Source: JBEIVB01 sp040374085
GTDB taxonomy: Bacteria > Bacteroidota > Bacteroidia > UBA4408
NCBI GenBank assembly: GCA_040374085.1
Contig: JBEIVB010000041.1
Location: 1 to 21,363, forward strand
Length of the DNA: 21,363 bases
Direction: 5' to 3'
Part shown: piece after piece, positions 13,184 through 21,363 of the stretch
How the letters are laid out: each line of letters opens with the position of its first letter
How positions within the stretch are numbered: the stretch's first letter is position 1
Notes under the pieces: generated by a model
What the model saw: only the letters and a program-made list of their open reading frames with translations
Database searches by the model: none
Told to the model about the DNA's origin: nothing
Program-made: the position numbers and the translations under genes

Positions 13184-15427
13184 TTATAAAATGGTATAGC
13201 GCATTCCGGCATAAATAATTCTGCCGGTAACGGGTCCCCAAATCATACTCGCATCGAATCTCCTTTCAAACGGCTGGTTTGGAAGGTGTAGGGCTTGGGG
13301 TTGTAAAAAATCGAATAGATTTTCGCCTCCCAAATACCATTCTGTGTTTTTTCTTTTGTGGGTAATTTGGGCCATCCACATCCAAAAGGTTCCCGTTGCT
13401 ACAGCCCTGCTTACACTTCCATGATGCGGCATGCGATCCGGCATGAATGCTTCGCCAAACCATTTTCCGGTAACATCAAACTTCCATTTCTCGAAACGCG
13501 TGGCATAGGAACCGTTTAATAAAATTCTTTGTCCCGGAACCATAGGCCGGGCAGCAAGCCCGTTCAAAAAAGAGGTTTCTACCCGGTATGCTTTCCAAGC
13601 TGCACGAAGCTCCAATCCTTTCCATAATTGTTGCGTGGCTTCTATTTGTAGCGACTGAGCAAATCCTCCTCCTCCTTGGTTGTACACCAAAATGCTGCTT
13701 GCATCTGAGTAGAAATCTACCACAACTTGCCGTGTAAACCAGGTTTGAAAAGCATCGGCGCTTAGGCTGCCGGGCAAATTGAACAGTTGAAATTTCCAAA
13801 GTGCACTAAGGCCTGCTGTGTAGGCTTGATCGGCTGCTGGTGTTTGGCGAACCTCCAGCACGCGGTTGTTGGCCATAATGTTGGTGTTATCCATGAAGAG
13901 GTTGGCCATGCGGGTTCCTCTTCCGCCCGAAAGCCTCAAGGTGAAGCCTTTTGCCGGCATCCAGCGTAGGTTGATTTTTGGAGTATGAAGCCACCCTAGT
14001 TGGTTGTGGTAATCGATCCTATAGCCCACAACGGCGGAGAACGCTCCAAGATTATCGAACTGGTATTCGGCAAAGGCACCGGGCACAATGTCGGTTCTGT
14101 TGAAGATAGAATCTAGGTATGCCTCGGAATACGCATCGTGCTGAAAGGATGCTCCCGCTTTGTATTTGTGACGGGTATCGCCCAGTATGTCCTGAAAAAT
14201 AAGATTTGAGTAATAAGAGTTCTGAGTGCCTCTATATCGTTTGTAGCCAAATTGGCTGAATTGGTCCTGTGTGCGTATGTGGTTGATCCAGCCCAAACTG
14301 CGGTATGGCGCACCCGGAAAATTGAGGGCGGTTTTGGAAAATGCCTCGGCCAGTCTTTGATTCAGCAAGATGCCGTACGAGCCCGGTTTTTTCTCAACGA
14401 ATGCTGTTTGCCCACCATATCGCCGGTCTTCCAATACCCGAACGCCAATGAGGGCCAGCCATCTGCCTTTCTGATACTTCCACCGGTTTAAGACGTTAAC
14501 CTGACTGCCCATGGGAATGTCGATGAACCCATCGCGGTTGAAATCGTTGGCCAGCCAAACGCTGTTGGCATGCACCATTAGATGTTGACTCCAATTTGGG
14601 TTGATCTTGCCTGCTCTGTGCAGATTCAGCTCCGACCGGCCGGCAGAGTTTTGGTACACATTGGCCATGTAGCGGTCTTCCTTTTCCGTTTTTTTGAGGT
14701 CAATGTTGATGAATCCGCTCAAGGCCTCATAGCCGTTTACCACACTTCCGTTTCCTTTGGCAATGTCTATGCTTTTTACCCAGGTGCCGGGCATGAGGCC
14801 CAAGCCATAGGAGGCAGACAATCCGCGCAACAAGGGAATGTTTTCGAACAGCACTTGAGTAAAGATGCCTTCCAATCCCAACATAGAAGCTTGACGGCCG
14901 CCCGATAAGGCATCGGTGGCGGTTACGTCTACGGTGGCATTGGTTTCGAAGCTTTCGCTCAGATTGCAGCAAGCCGCTTTTTTTAACTCTCCTTCACTGA
15001 GGGTTTCTGTTCCAATGGTTTTAAAGCTTGAACGTTGTAGGGTAGACAGATTGCTTTTTACTTCCAGCGCTTTGAGTTGTACTCCTTCCTTGAGGATGAA
15101 TTCCACTGCATCACCCAATTTTATCACCCAAACACTATCGCTTTGCATACCGGAATATTGGGCATACAACCATGCAGGAAGAGGTGCAGTAGACAGATGT
15201 GCACTCCCCAGGCTATCGGTTATCGCCTCCGGCTTTCCTTTCCTCCAACCTACACTTGCACCCATTAAAGGCGAATTTTCTCCGGATTTATCGCGCACCA
15301 AAACCCGAACAGGTTGTGTTTGCGCGGCAGCCTCAAACGCCAGAAAAATTCCAGCCAACACCAAGCGCATTGTGGCGGAACGATTGACTTTCCACCTAAA
15401 TACATTTCTCAAAAACCACGTAAACAT
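13184..15427 (-). CDS. TonB-dependent outer-membrane receptor (carboxypeptidase-like domain, plug, barrel)
   Basis: This TonB-dependent transporter of 747 aa brings a bound ligand across the outer membrane. Order: signal peptide (hydrophobic 21-31, ending AAAQ at 36), a short carboxypeptidase-like domain (about 38-115), a plug (about 130-248) with NIPLLRGLSASYGLG and KGNGSVVNGYEALSG, and a 22-strand-type barrel ending in IIYAGMRYTIL. The plug has an unusual Cys-Cys pair at 153-154 in ACCNLSESFETN, a motif I recall from a Bacteroidota receptor subfamily that often sits near copper or other heavy-metal genes; no such gene is here, so the ligand stays open. The start is uncertain: ATG 15427 gives a long basic lead 10 nt after the previous stop, and ATG 15370 gives a standard signal peptide. 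A TACATTTG at 15447-15454 could promote the longer form but lacks a -33 partner. It converges with dnaB. Confidence 0.93.
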   Translation of the reverse strand: MFTWFLRNVFRWKVNRSATMRLVLAGIFLAFEAAAQTQPVRVLVRDKSGENSPLMGASVGWRKGKPEAITDSLGSAHLSTAPLPAWLYAQYSGMQSDSVWVIKLGDAVEFILKEGVQLKALEVKSNLSTLQRSSFKTIGTETLSEGELKKAACCNLSESFETNATVDVTATDALSGGRQASMLGLEGIFTQVLFENIPLLRGLSASYGLGLMPGTWVKSIDIAKGNGSVVNGYEALSGFINIDLKKTEKEDRYMANVYQNSAGRSELNLHRAGKINPNWSQHLMVHANSVWLANDFNRDGFIDIPMGSQVNVLNRWKYQKGRWLALIGVRVLEDRRYGGQTAFVEKKPGSYGILLNQRLAEAFSKTALNFPGAPYRSLGWINHIRTQDQFSQFGYKRYRGTQNSYYSNLIFQDILGDTRHKYKAGASFQHDAYSEAYLDSIFNRTDIVPGAFAEYQFDNLGAFSAVVGYRIDYHNQLGWLHTPKINLRWMPAKGFTLRLSGGRGTRMANLFMDNTNIMANNRVLEVRQTPAADQAYTAGLSALWKFQLFNLPGSLSADAFQTWFTRQVVVDFYSDASSILVYNQGGGGFAQSLQIEATQQLWKGLELRAAWKAYRVETSFLNGLAARPMVPGQRILLNGSYATRFEKWKFDVTGKWFGEAFMPDRMPHHGSVSRAVATGTFWMWMAQITHKRKNTEWYLGGENLFDFLQPQALHLPNQPFERRFDASMIWGPVTGRIIYAGMRYTIL

Positions 15428-15437
15428 GCCGCTTGGG

Positions 15438-18140
15438 TTAGCGCAGCAAATGTATCATACCTTTGCGCTCGTAGGTCTTGCCTTTTACCGTGTACAGGGT
15501 AAGGTTGTAGGCGTAGCCTCCTTGTGGGCAATCCTGTCCTCCAAATGTCCCATCCCAACCCTCATTCGCTTGCTCGCTCGAGAAAACCGTTTCTCCCCAA
15601 CGGTTCTTAATCAGCATGCTGTAGGTTTTTGCACCCAGCACCACCGGCAAAAAGCGCTCGTTGCGTCCATCTCCATTTGGCGAGAATGCGTTGGGAATCC
15701 ACAAGCGAATTTCCGGGTACACATACACGTCCTGAACCAAGGAATCCAGGCAACCAACCGCGTTTTCAATCCGCTGCACCACGCTGTAAACGCCGGTATC
15801 GGAATAGGTATGCTGCAGATTTCCAGCTCCATACAAGGTTCCGTCTCCAGTTGAAAGAGAAACGGAAATGCCGCCCGAAGAAAGGTCATATAGGTTTATG
15901 GTTGGGGCAAAAATGGAAACTCTTTGCGAGTCCACCACGAAGCGAGCCATGGCAGCGGGTTCAAACCGAATGGAGTCGGGTAGTGCCATCACCAAGGTAT
16001 CTTTGCATCCGGTTAACGTTATAATGGTTAAAGTGGGCAGATAGGAGCCTGCATTTGGATAGGTATAGGTGGGTTCGGATGTACTTAGGATGCTCCCGTC
16101 GCCCATATTCCATTGATACGAAATGGGAGTTTCGGCAAAAGAGGTATCGAGAAGTTGCACGGTAAAAGGGGTGCAGGTGCTTGCGCCCACTATACCCGGG
16201 CCAATGCGTGGCCTTTGGTACACGCGAACGGTATCTGAAGTACTTTTTGCACAACCGTTCTGAAACATGGTTAAGGTTATGGGGAAACTCCCGGCTGAGG
16301 CGAAGGATACCGGCCCTACGATGCTGTCTGTAGATTGCAGTATACTGGCATCGCTGCCAAAATTCCACAGCAGAGTTGCCTGGTTGCTGAAGGAGCCGGA
16401 TGCAGTGAAGATAAAATAATTTTGGTCCTCGCACTGATTCACAAAAGAAGAATCGTTGAAGGGATAAATAGAAGGTTGTAAAAGTGGATACACCAAAAAT
16501 GGCTCTTGAATTTGGTTGGTGCATCCGTTGCTGTCTGTAGCAGCCAAGGTAACCACGTAAATTCCGGTATCCGGGAAGAGGTAATTCGGTTCCGCTAAAA
16601 TACTGGTATCCGACAATGTGCCTGCATCACCAAAGTTCCAAAGGTATTGATGGGTGCCCGATGTCTCGTTTTGAAAATCTACCTGTAAGCCCACACAGTA
16701 TCGGGTTGCATCACCAATGTTGGGCTGAGGCAAAGGATGTACCCTCAGTTGCGCCTCGAGGGTGTCGGCGCATGTAAATTGAGATATGATCACTTGCGCG
16801 GTGTAGGTTCCGCTGTCGGGCAAGGTTAAGCCATTCACGGTGGACAGGTTCGACCCCGGTAAATTGGAACCGGGAGGGAATGTCCATTGAAAGGTTGCAG
16901 ATGGATCGTACGTGCCGCCTACGCTCAAAGAGAATGCGTTGCCTGCTAAACATACACTGGGTGGATTTGCCAGGATAGGTGCCAGAAGGGGAAGGATATC
17001 GAAGGTGGTGGTTGCCGTATCAATGCAAATTCCACCACCGTTGCTGGCTATAAGGGTAATGGTATAAGTGCCCGGGGCCGGATAGGTGAAAGTGGGTTCA
17101 AAAGCGGTGGAGGTATCGGTTGTTGTTCCGGATATGCCAAAGTCCCAAAGATAGCTGGTGCTGTTTACGCTGGAATTGTCGAAGACAACGCTAAGGCCGG
17201 TACAATCGGTGGTTTGGCTGGGTACAGCGGCAATGGCGTTTTGGCAGGGTAAGACGTTGAATTGGAAGTCGCGTTTCGATTCGCTTAAGAATACCCCGTT
17301 TCGGTATTCCGATACGCATACGCCTACCACATATTGGCCAAATGCACTGGGGGTACCCGTTAGCTGACCGGTTTGCGGATTCAGCTGCAGGCTTGGATTA
17401 GAGGCTAAAGGGTATGTGCTCGTATAATTGGCCGTAAACGTTACCGAACCAAAGGGTGGCGGAGAGGGTGGATTGGGTGCAGGCAAGACATTGCTGGCTC
17501 CGCTGTATGGAGTGCAGAAGTAATAAACCAGCGAGTCCCCGTCAGGATCGGATGCAGAATGGTCGTAGTCTAAGGGTGTGTTGATGCAGAGGAATACCGG
17601 TGGTAGGGTATTGAAACGAGGATTGCTGTTCGGTACATTGCCGTTGGTGTTGTCTGGAATGTGGGCAGTATAGGTAGAACCGGTTTGGTCGGGTGCCACC
17701 AAGTTTACGATGCTGGTATTTCTACAGCAACGCTCGTACACCAAATCGTATCCACCCGGAATCGGCGGTAATGATATGGTGTCTACATAATACGACCGCT
17801 CTACACAGACGTTGCCCGGGGGAACAATGCAAGGACTTAGGTTGGGGTCGTTTACGAAAGCAGCCCCCGGGAAAGGAATTTCGAGGGTCGTTATTAACGC
17901 ACCGTTGTTGTAAATACCTATAGGTGCTAATTGGTCAAAGGGTGCTGCGTTGGGTGCAAAGCAATCGCGATAAATCTTTAGGGTAATTTCATATTGGTTG
18001 TTTCCCAAGTAGGTGTAATACAATTCCCCACCGATGATGTGAAAAGCGGAGACAGGAGAAGCATTGCCCAGCAGCAGCAACCAGCAGCCCCACACCCGAA
18101 GAATGGTAAAAAGGCGTATAGAAGGATTGTGCTGGAACAT
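15438..18140 (-). CDS. Large secreted PKD-repeat protein with T9SS type B (gliding-motility-associated) sorting domain
   Basis: This is a surface protein of 900 aa from the ATG at 18140. The signal peptide has a hydrophobic core near residues 16-25 and ends SPVSA at 32. An N-terminal domain of about 280 residues follows, starting FHIIGGELYYTYLGNNQYE, with a CCRN motif, SDPDGDSLVYYF and EYRNGVFLSESKRDFQ. About six PKD/Ig-like domains come next, recognisable from SYLWDFG, QYLWNFGDAG, LLWNFGSD, SYQWNMGDGS and LSTGDGT, each ending in a G-x-Y strand. The terminal domain (from IPNAFSPNGDGRNERF to GMIHLLR) is the type B sorting signal (gliding motility-associated C-terminal family). An in-frame TTG at 18194 is rejected as a start because it forms the -33 promoter element. 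The N-terminal domain is paralogous to that of the gene upstream. Role: probably adhesion or biofilm; unproven. Confidence 0.88.
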   Translation of the reverse strand: MFQHNPSIRLFTILRVWGCWLLLLGNASPVSAFHIIGGELYYTYLGNNQYEITLKIYRDCFAPNAAPFDQLAPIGIYNNGALITTLEIPFPGAAFVNDPNLSPCIVPPGNVCVERSYYVDTISLPPIPGGYDLVYERCCRNTSIVNLVAPDQTGSTYTAHIPDNTNGNVPNSNPRFNTLPPVFLCINTPLDYDHSASDPDGDSLVYYFCTPYSGASNVLPAPNPPSPPPFGSVTFTANYTSTYPLASNPSLQLNPQTGQLTGTPSAFGQYVVGVCVSEYRNGVFLSESKRDFQFNVLPCQNAIAAVPSQTTDCTGLSVVFDNSSVNSTSYLWDFGISGTTTDTSTAFEPTFTYPAPGTYTITLIASNGGGICIDTATTTFDILPLLAPILANPPSVCLAGNAFSLSVGGTYDPSATFQWTFPPGSNLPGSNLSTVNGLTLPDSGTYTAQVIISQFTCADTLEAQLRVHPLPQPNIGDATRYCVGLQVDFQNETSGTHQYLWNFGDAGTLSDTSILAEPNYLFPDTGIYVVTLAATDSNGCTNQIQEPFLVYPLLQPSIYPFNDSSFVNQCEDQNYFIFTASGSFSNQATLLWNFGSDASILQSTDSIVGPVSFASAGSFPITLTMFQNGCAKSTSDTVRVYQRPRIGPGIVGASTCTPFTVQLLDTSFAETPISYQWNMGDGSILSTSEPTYTYPNAGSYLPTLTIITLTGCKDTLVMALPDSIRFEPAAMARFVVDSQRVSIFAPTINLYDLSSGGISVSLSTGDGTLYGAGNLQHTYSDTGVYSVVQRIENAVGCLDSLVQDVYVYPEIRLWIPNAFSPNGDGRNERFLPVVLGAKTYSMLIKNRWGETVFSSEQANEGWDGTFGGQDCPQGGYAYNLTLYTVKGKTYERKGMIHLLR

Positions 18141-18317
18141 ATAAATGACCGCAATAGGATTCTTCGAAGATACCCACAAAAGAAGTCTTACCAACTATGT
18201 ATTCTGAATCCAGCAACAAAATTCAGCAGCTGGGCTCCATAGCTTTGATCAAATCAACAATATACTTAAGATGATTGCCCGGTTATGGGCCAGCCTAAGA
18301 ACGGTTGCGGATGGAAA
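18141..18317. other. Intergenic region between two type B cargo genes
   Basis: This 177-nt gap holds the promoter listed above and two weak inverted repeats: CTGAAT/ATTCAG at 18204-18226, and GCCC/GGGC at 18277-18290. Neither is followed by a U tract, so no convincing terminator for the upstream gene is visible. A 10-bp palindrome, TTTGATCAAA, is at 18244-18253. No small ORF was recognised. Confidence 0.6.
18165..18194 (-). promoter_or_regulatory. Predicted Bacteroidota promoter of the PKD/type B cargo gene
   Basis: On the minus strand, TTG (plus 18192-18194), a 19-nt spacer and TATCTTCG (plus 18165-18172, one mismatch from TAnnTTTG) precede the ATG at 18140, giving a leader of about 18-20 nt. 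It marks a transcription unit separate from the tandem pair upstream and fixes the start codon choice. Confidence 0.6.
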
Positions 18318-19262
18318 TTAGCGCAGTAGGGTTACAAACCCATTCAAGGGTTTACGGACACCTAAAAATTCAACGGTGTAATAGTAAGTCCCGGTTTCAG
18401 ACCCCTTGCCGTCCCATGCATTTTCATCGGTGTAATTGTCCCATTTTTGAACCAGGTTGCCCCAGCGGTCATAAATGTTTACGCGGGTGTTTGGAAATTC
18501 GGCAATGCCTGAGATGATGAATCGTTCGTTGCCTCCCGTTCCATTTGGGGTGAAGATGTTTGGAATGGATATGGAGCAACTCACTTTAGTTTCCACCATA
18601 ACGGTGTCTTCAGCAGTTGTTTGGCAGACATCGGTTACCACAATGCGGTAAGTGTGGGTGCCTCGGGCAATTACCGAGGTAGTATCGGCAAATGGATTTA
18701 CGATGGTATCGTTTCCGGTAAAAGCAGACCATTGGTATGTGTAGGGAGCCAAGCCTCCTTGACCCACCACGCTGATGTAGGCAAATTGCCCGGGGCAAGC
18801 AGCGGTATCAACCCCTCCCAGCGCAACCACGGGTGCCCGCAGTGGAACGGTAACAGTGGCTGTGTCGGTGGCCTGTGTGCCGCAGGTGTCTTTTGCCACA
18901 ACAATTACATCAAGGTTATTGGGCACAGGTAGCGTGTATTGGTTGCCCGGCAGAAAAGGGCCGCCGTTGAAGGAATAGTTTTTTCCAGGGGCGCCACCAG
19001 AAGCAGTGGCAAAAAGTACGCCCACATCTCCGGCGCATTGCACCGTGGTATCCCGCATGCTCAGCGCGAGGCCGGAGTATACCGGCACGTTTACCCGAAC
19101 ATGGAGAGTGTCTTGGGTACCGCAGGCACCCGTAACCGTAAGCACGTAGTTGGTGGTAACGTTAGGGCTCACGGTTATACTTTGGCTAAACTGGCCGCCG
19201 GGCAACCAGGTGTAAACTAAGGTGCCATTGCCACCTGTAACGGCTGGCGTAAGGGTGGTTGG
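18318..19262 (-). repeat. Tandem duplication, copy 1 (mate at 20419-21363)
   Basis: The 3' 945 nt of this cargo gene align without obvious gaps to 20419-21363, both at the DNA level (for example around 18510-18550 versus 20611-20651) and at the protein level (15 differences in the last 83 residues by eye). The homology probably continues past the window edge. The distance between copies, 2101 nt, is about one gene length. Confidence 0.8.
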
Positions 19263-20399
19263 GGTGCCGGCGCAAATAACGTTCCGGTTGGGTATGGTTG
19301 CAATGTTAATTGGAGTAATAACCGGAATGTTGAGCTGAAAGGTATCGGTTGCAACCAAGGTATCACCGCATACCACATCGGTTAGGGTTACCACATACGA
19401 CCCATTTGCTGTGGGGATAAACGAAAGAAAATCACCAAATTGATTGTTACCCGGACCCGGCCAAAGGAATTGATAATTGCCCGTTCCGCCCGTGCCCGTT
19501 GCCAAAAGAGTTACCACATCGCCAGGGCAATCAAGTCCGGATGAGGAAATACTGACTGCAGGTGGCTGTGGAGGAAGGCATTCGGTTATGGTGATTTGAA
19601 TATCGCGGTAGCTGATGGAGAGCAATTGACCGTTGCGGTATTCTTTCACCGCAATGCCCAACAAGAATGTACCAAAGGCATTGGGTGTTGCGCTCAAAAT
19701 TCCGGTTACCGGATTCAAAGTCAGGGGCACGCTGCTTGGAATGGGCTGCTCTGTGGTGTACCCAGGTAGCCAATTGATTCCGAAAAAGGTCAATGGCCCC
19801 AGGCTGTAACTTTCAAAGGGCTGGTACATTTCATATACCAATGAATCGCCATTCGGATCAACCGCAAGTTGACTGATGCTAAAGGGTTCATTAACGCAAA
19901 GCAATATGGGGGGTATTTGGCTGAACACAGGATTGCTGTTGTTCAACGGCATATTGTTTTGCCCAGGAGGAATGGATGAAACAAACAGGGAGTTGGCTGT
20001 ATTGGAGTTGATGATGGCGTTGTTTCGGCAACAACTGGCAAGCAACAAGTAGGTTGGAAGGGTGCTTGAAGAAACGGTGATTATGCCGGAATACCAACCT
20101 TGCGTTCGGCACAGCGTTGTTTGCGAAATCAAACAGTCGGGCGGAACAACTTCCAACACTACATTGCTGTCCTGAGCAAGCCCAAATGTGCCCACAACTG
20201 TGTCTGTAACCGCGTCTAAATAAACTGAGTCGGGAAGCGGTATCCCCAGGCAATCTCCATAATACACTACTTGTACAGCATATTGGTTGTTGCCCAAGTA
20301 TTGGTATTGGATGTTGCCCCCAACAATGTGACTGCTAAAACCTTTATAGGCAATCGGAGCGATGAACAAAAGGAGGAAAAGGATTCGAATTCTTGCCAT
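18318..20399 (-). CDS. Secreted T9SS type B cargo protein, downstream tandem paralogue
   Basis: This surface protein has 693 aa. Its signal peptide (basic start, hydrophobic 7-17, ending KGFS at 22) leads into SHIVGGNIQYQYLGNNQYA. The N-terminal domain of about 265 residues is paralogous to that of the next gene downstream: YLGNNQY, SCCRNN, DPNGDSLVYE, GTFLLGIAVKEYRNGQLLS and a closing TECLPP. Several Ig/PKD-like or SprB-like repeats with paired Cys follow (CPGDVVTL, CAGTPTTLTP, CAGDVGVLF, CPGQFAYISV). The type B sorting domain runs from about 607 (SIPNIFTPNGTGGNERF) to GFVTLLR. The ATG at 20399 lies 19 nt after the previous stop, so it is probably co-transcribed with that gene. About its last 315 codons are nearly collinear with that neighbour, indicating duplication. 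Function is likely adhesive or matrix-related, by family analogy only. Confidence 0.87.
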   Translation of the reverse strand: MARIRILFLLLFIAPIAYKGFSSHIVGGNIQYQYLGNNQYAVQVVYYGDCLGIPLPDSVYLDAVTDTVVGTFGLAQDSNVVLEVVPPDCLISQTTLCRTQGWYSGIITVSSSTLPTYLLLASCCRNNAIINSNTANSLFVSSIPPGQNNMPLNNSNPVFSQIPPILLCVNEPFSISQLAVDPNGDSLVYEMYQPFESYSLGPLTFFGINWLPGYTTEQPIPSSVPLTLNPVTGILSATPNAFGTFLLGIAVKEYRNGQLLSISYRDIQITITECLPPQPPAVSISSSGLDCPGDVVTLLATGTGGTGNYQFLWPGPGNNQFGDFLSFIPTANGSYVVTLTDVVCGDTLVATDTFQLNIPVITPINIATIPNRNVICAGTPTTLTPAVTGGNGTLVYTWLPGGQFSQSITVSPNVTTNYVLTVTGACGTQDTLHVRVNVPVYSGLALSMRDTTVQCAGDVGVLFATASGGAPGKNYSFNGGPFLPGNQYTLPVPNNLDVIVVAKDTCGTQATDTATVTVPLRAPVVALGGVDTAACPGQFAYISVVGQGGLAPYTYQWSAFTGNDTIVNPFADTTSVIARGTHTYRIVVTDVCQTTAEDTVMVETKVSCSISIPNIFTPNGTGGNERFIISGIAEFPNTRVNIYDRWGNLVQKWDNYTDENAWDGKGSETGTYYYTVEFLGVRKPLNGFVTLLR

Positions 20400-20418
20400 G
20401 AGGTTTTAGTAGAAGCAT

Positions 20419-21363
20419 TTATCTTAAAAGAGTTACAAAGCCATTCAGCGGCTTGCGCGTTCCAACAAATTCAACGGTATAGAAATAGGTGCCGGTTTCA
20501 ACACCCTTTCCATCCCATGCGCTGTCGTTGGTGTAATTATCCCATTGCTGCACGCGGTTACCCCAACGGTCGTAGATGGAGACTTTGGTGTTGGGATATT
20601 CTTGTATGCCTGTGATGATGAATCGTTCATTGCCTCCGGTTCCATTTGGGGTAAACACATTGGGAATGGAGATGGAACACGTTACTTTCATCTCAACTGA
20701 AAGGGTATCTTCAGCGGTTGTGCCGCATACTTCCGTTATCACAATTCTGTAATCATGCGATCCACGGGTAACAACTGAAGTGGTATCGGCAAGTGGGTTC
20801 ACAATGGTATCGTTACCGGAAAAAGCGCTCCATTGGTAGGTGTAAGGAGCTAAGCCACCCTGGCCAACCACGCTTAAATAGGCAAACTGGCCTGGGCAAG
20901 CTGCGGTATCAACCCCACCCAAAGCCACCACGGGCGCCCGTTGGGGAACGGTAATGGTTGCAGTATCTCTGGCTTGCGTGGTGCAGGTGTCTTTCACAAT
21001 AACTATAACATCCAAGGTGTTGGGAACGGGCAACGTAAACTGGTTGCCGCCCACGAAGGGCCCTCCATTGAAGGAATAAAGCTTACCCGGAGCCCCTCCA
21101 GAAGCCAAGGCAATAAGAGTGCCTGCATTGCCGGCACACTGAACGGTGGTGTCGCGCACGGTTAGGGCTAATCCCCCATAAACCGGAACGTTTACTCGAA
21201 CGTGAATGGTGTCTTGGGTTCCACAGGCGCTGGTTACCGTTAGCACGTAGTTGGTGGTAATGTTGGGGTTCACGGTAATACTAGAGGTGCTCTGACCACC
21301 GGGCAACCAGTTGAAGGTGTAGGTACCGTTGCCTCCAGCAACCACCGGAGTAAGCGTAGTGAT
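20419..21363 (-). CDS. Secreted T9SS type B cargo protein, upstream tandem paralogue (5' end outside window)
   Basis: The frame stays open to the right edge (codons for ITTLTPVV precede the first in-frame GTG), so only the C-terminal 314 residues are visible. They contain Cys-flanked Ig/PKD-like repeats (GGNGTYTFNWLPGGQ, CAGNAGTLIALASGG, CPGQFAYLSVVGQGG, YTYQWSAFSGND) and the type B sorting domain (SIPNVFTPNGTGGNERF to GFVTLLR). The T9SS recognises the latter for export and surface attachment or release. By eye about four of five residues match the following gene (18318-20399), without evident gaps. The stop is 19 nt before that gene's ATG. The full protein presumably has a signal peptide and N-terminal domain to the right of the window. 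Confidence 0.85.
   Translation of the reverse strand: MTTLTPVVAGGNGTYTFNWLPGGQSTSSITVNPNITTNYVLTVTSACGTQDTIHVRVNVPVYGGLALTVRDTTVQCAGNAGTLIALASGGAPGKLYSFNGGPFVGGNQFTLPVPNTLDVIVIVKDTCTTQARDTATITVPQRAPVVALGGVDTAACPGQFAYLSVVGQGGLAPYTYQWSAFSGNDTIVNPLADTTSVVTRGSHDYRIVITEVCGTTAEDTLSVEMKVTCSISIPNVFTPNGTGGNERFIITGIQEYPNTKVSIYDRWGNRVQQWDNYTNDSAWDGKGVETGTYFYTVEFVGTRKPLNGFVTLLR
20419..21363 (-). repeat. Tandem duplication, copy 2 (mate at 18318-19262)
   Basis: This is the second copy of the duplicated cargo segment, cut by the right edge. Differences from copy 1 are scattered substitutions, mostly conservative, which suggests ongoing divergence under selection for protein function. Confidence 0.8.

Noticed and set aside
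15447..15454. TACATTTG as promoter of the TonB receptor
   Set aside because: It matches the -7 consensus, but it lies in the conserved last codons of the upstream gene (Ile-His-Leu-Leu-Arg) and has no TTG at 17-19 nt; it could be chance.
14916..15854. 312-aa plus-strand open frame across the receptor and PKD gene junction
   Set aside because: Both minus-strand frames it overlaps encode recognisable domains, and the product has no signal peptide, repeat or motif.
18204..18290. Inverted repeats as terminator of the cargo gene at 18318
   Set aside because: Stems are 4-6 bp with long loops and no U tract.
1..21363. Defence island, phage, biosynthetic cluster or mobile element
   Set aside because: No nuclease, transposase, integrase, phage structural gene, toxin-antitoxin pair or synthase was found in any frame; the genes are housekeeping, envelope and secretion cargo.

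Overview
The window reads as a chromosomal stretch from a member of the Bacteroidota, probably Flavobacteriales-like; the exact genus cannot be read from it. Evidence: type IX secretion (T9SS) sorting domains of both type A and type B, the T9SS regulator PorX, a split transketolase, an OmpA protein with TSP3 repeats, and Bacteroidota-style promoters (TTG or TTTG, 17-19 nt, TAnnTTTG or TAnnTTCG). No tRNA, rRNA, CRISPR array, insertion sequence or phage gene was seen. Coding density is very high and no gap exceeds about 190 bases.

Layout. (1) 2-2000, plus strand: the 3' part of an OmpA/TSP3 envelope protein, then a 3-ketoacyl-CoA thiolase 7 nt later. (2) 2030-6729, plus strand: a promoter, a fatty acid desaturase, a T9SS-exported protein with a gingipain-like region, a small predicted outer-membrane barrel protein, and the N-terminal subunit of a split transketolase. 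These four genes overlap or nearly touch. (3) A symmetric hairpin at 6749-6775 separates this run from the minus-strand block porX - tsaE - eno - gltA (11452 down to 6758). PorX and TsaE overlap by one base, and eno has its own promoter. The citrate synthase is of the mitochondrial/eukaryote-like type. (4) dnaB (11643-13181, plus) is divergent from porX and converges on a TonB-dependent receptor with only 2 bp between the stop codons. (5) 13184-21363, minus strand: three large T9SS type B cargo proteins upstream of the receptor. Two of them are recent tandem duplicates, and the first is cut by the right edge.

How the genes fit together: central metabolism (citrate synthase, enolase, transketolase half, thiolase) and housekeeping (DnaB, TsaE) alternate with a cell-surface programme. 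PorX regulates the T9SS, and four genes here encode T9SS substrates, although nothing in the sequence shows that PorX controls these particular genes. I see no defence island or obviously new enzymatic system. The best leads are the gingipain-like T9SS cargo whose catalytic motifs look lost, coupled to a barrel protein; the expanding type B cargo array; the eukaryote-like citrate synthase; and the orphan transketolase half. Protein families were recognised by motif memory, without searches.
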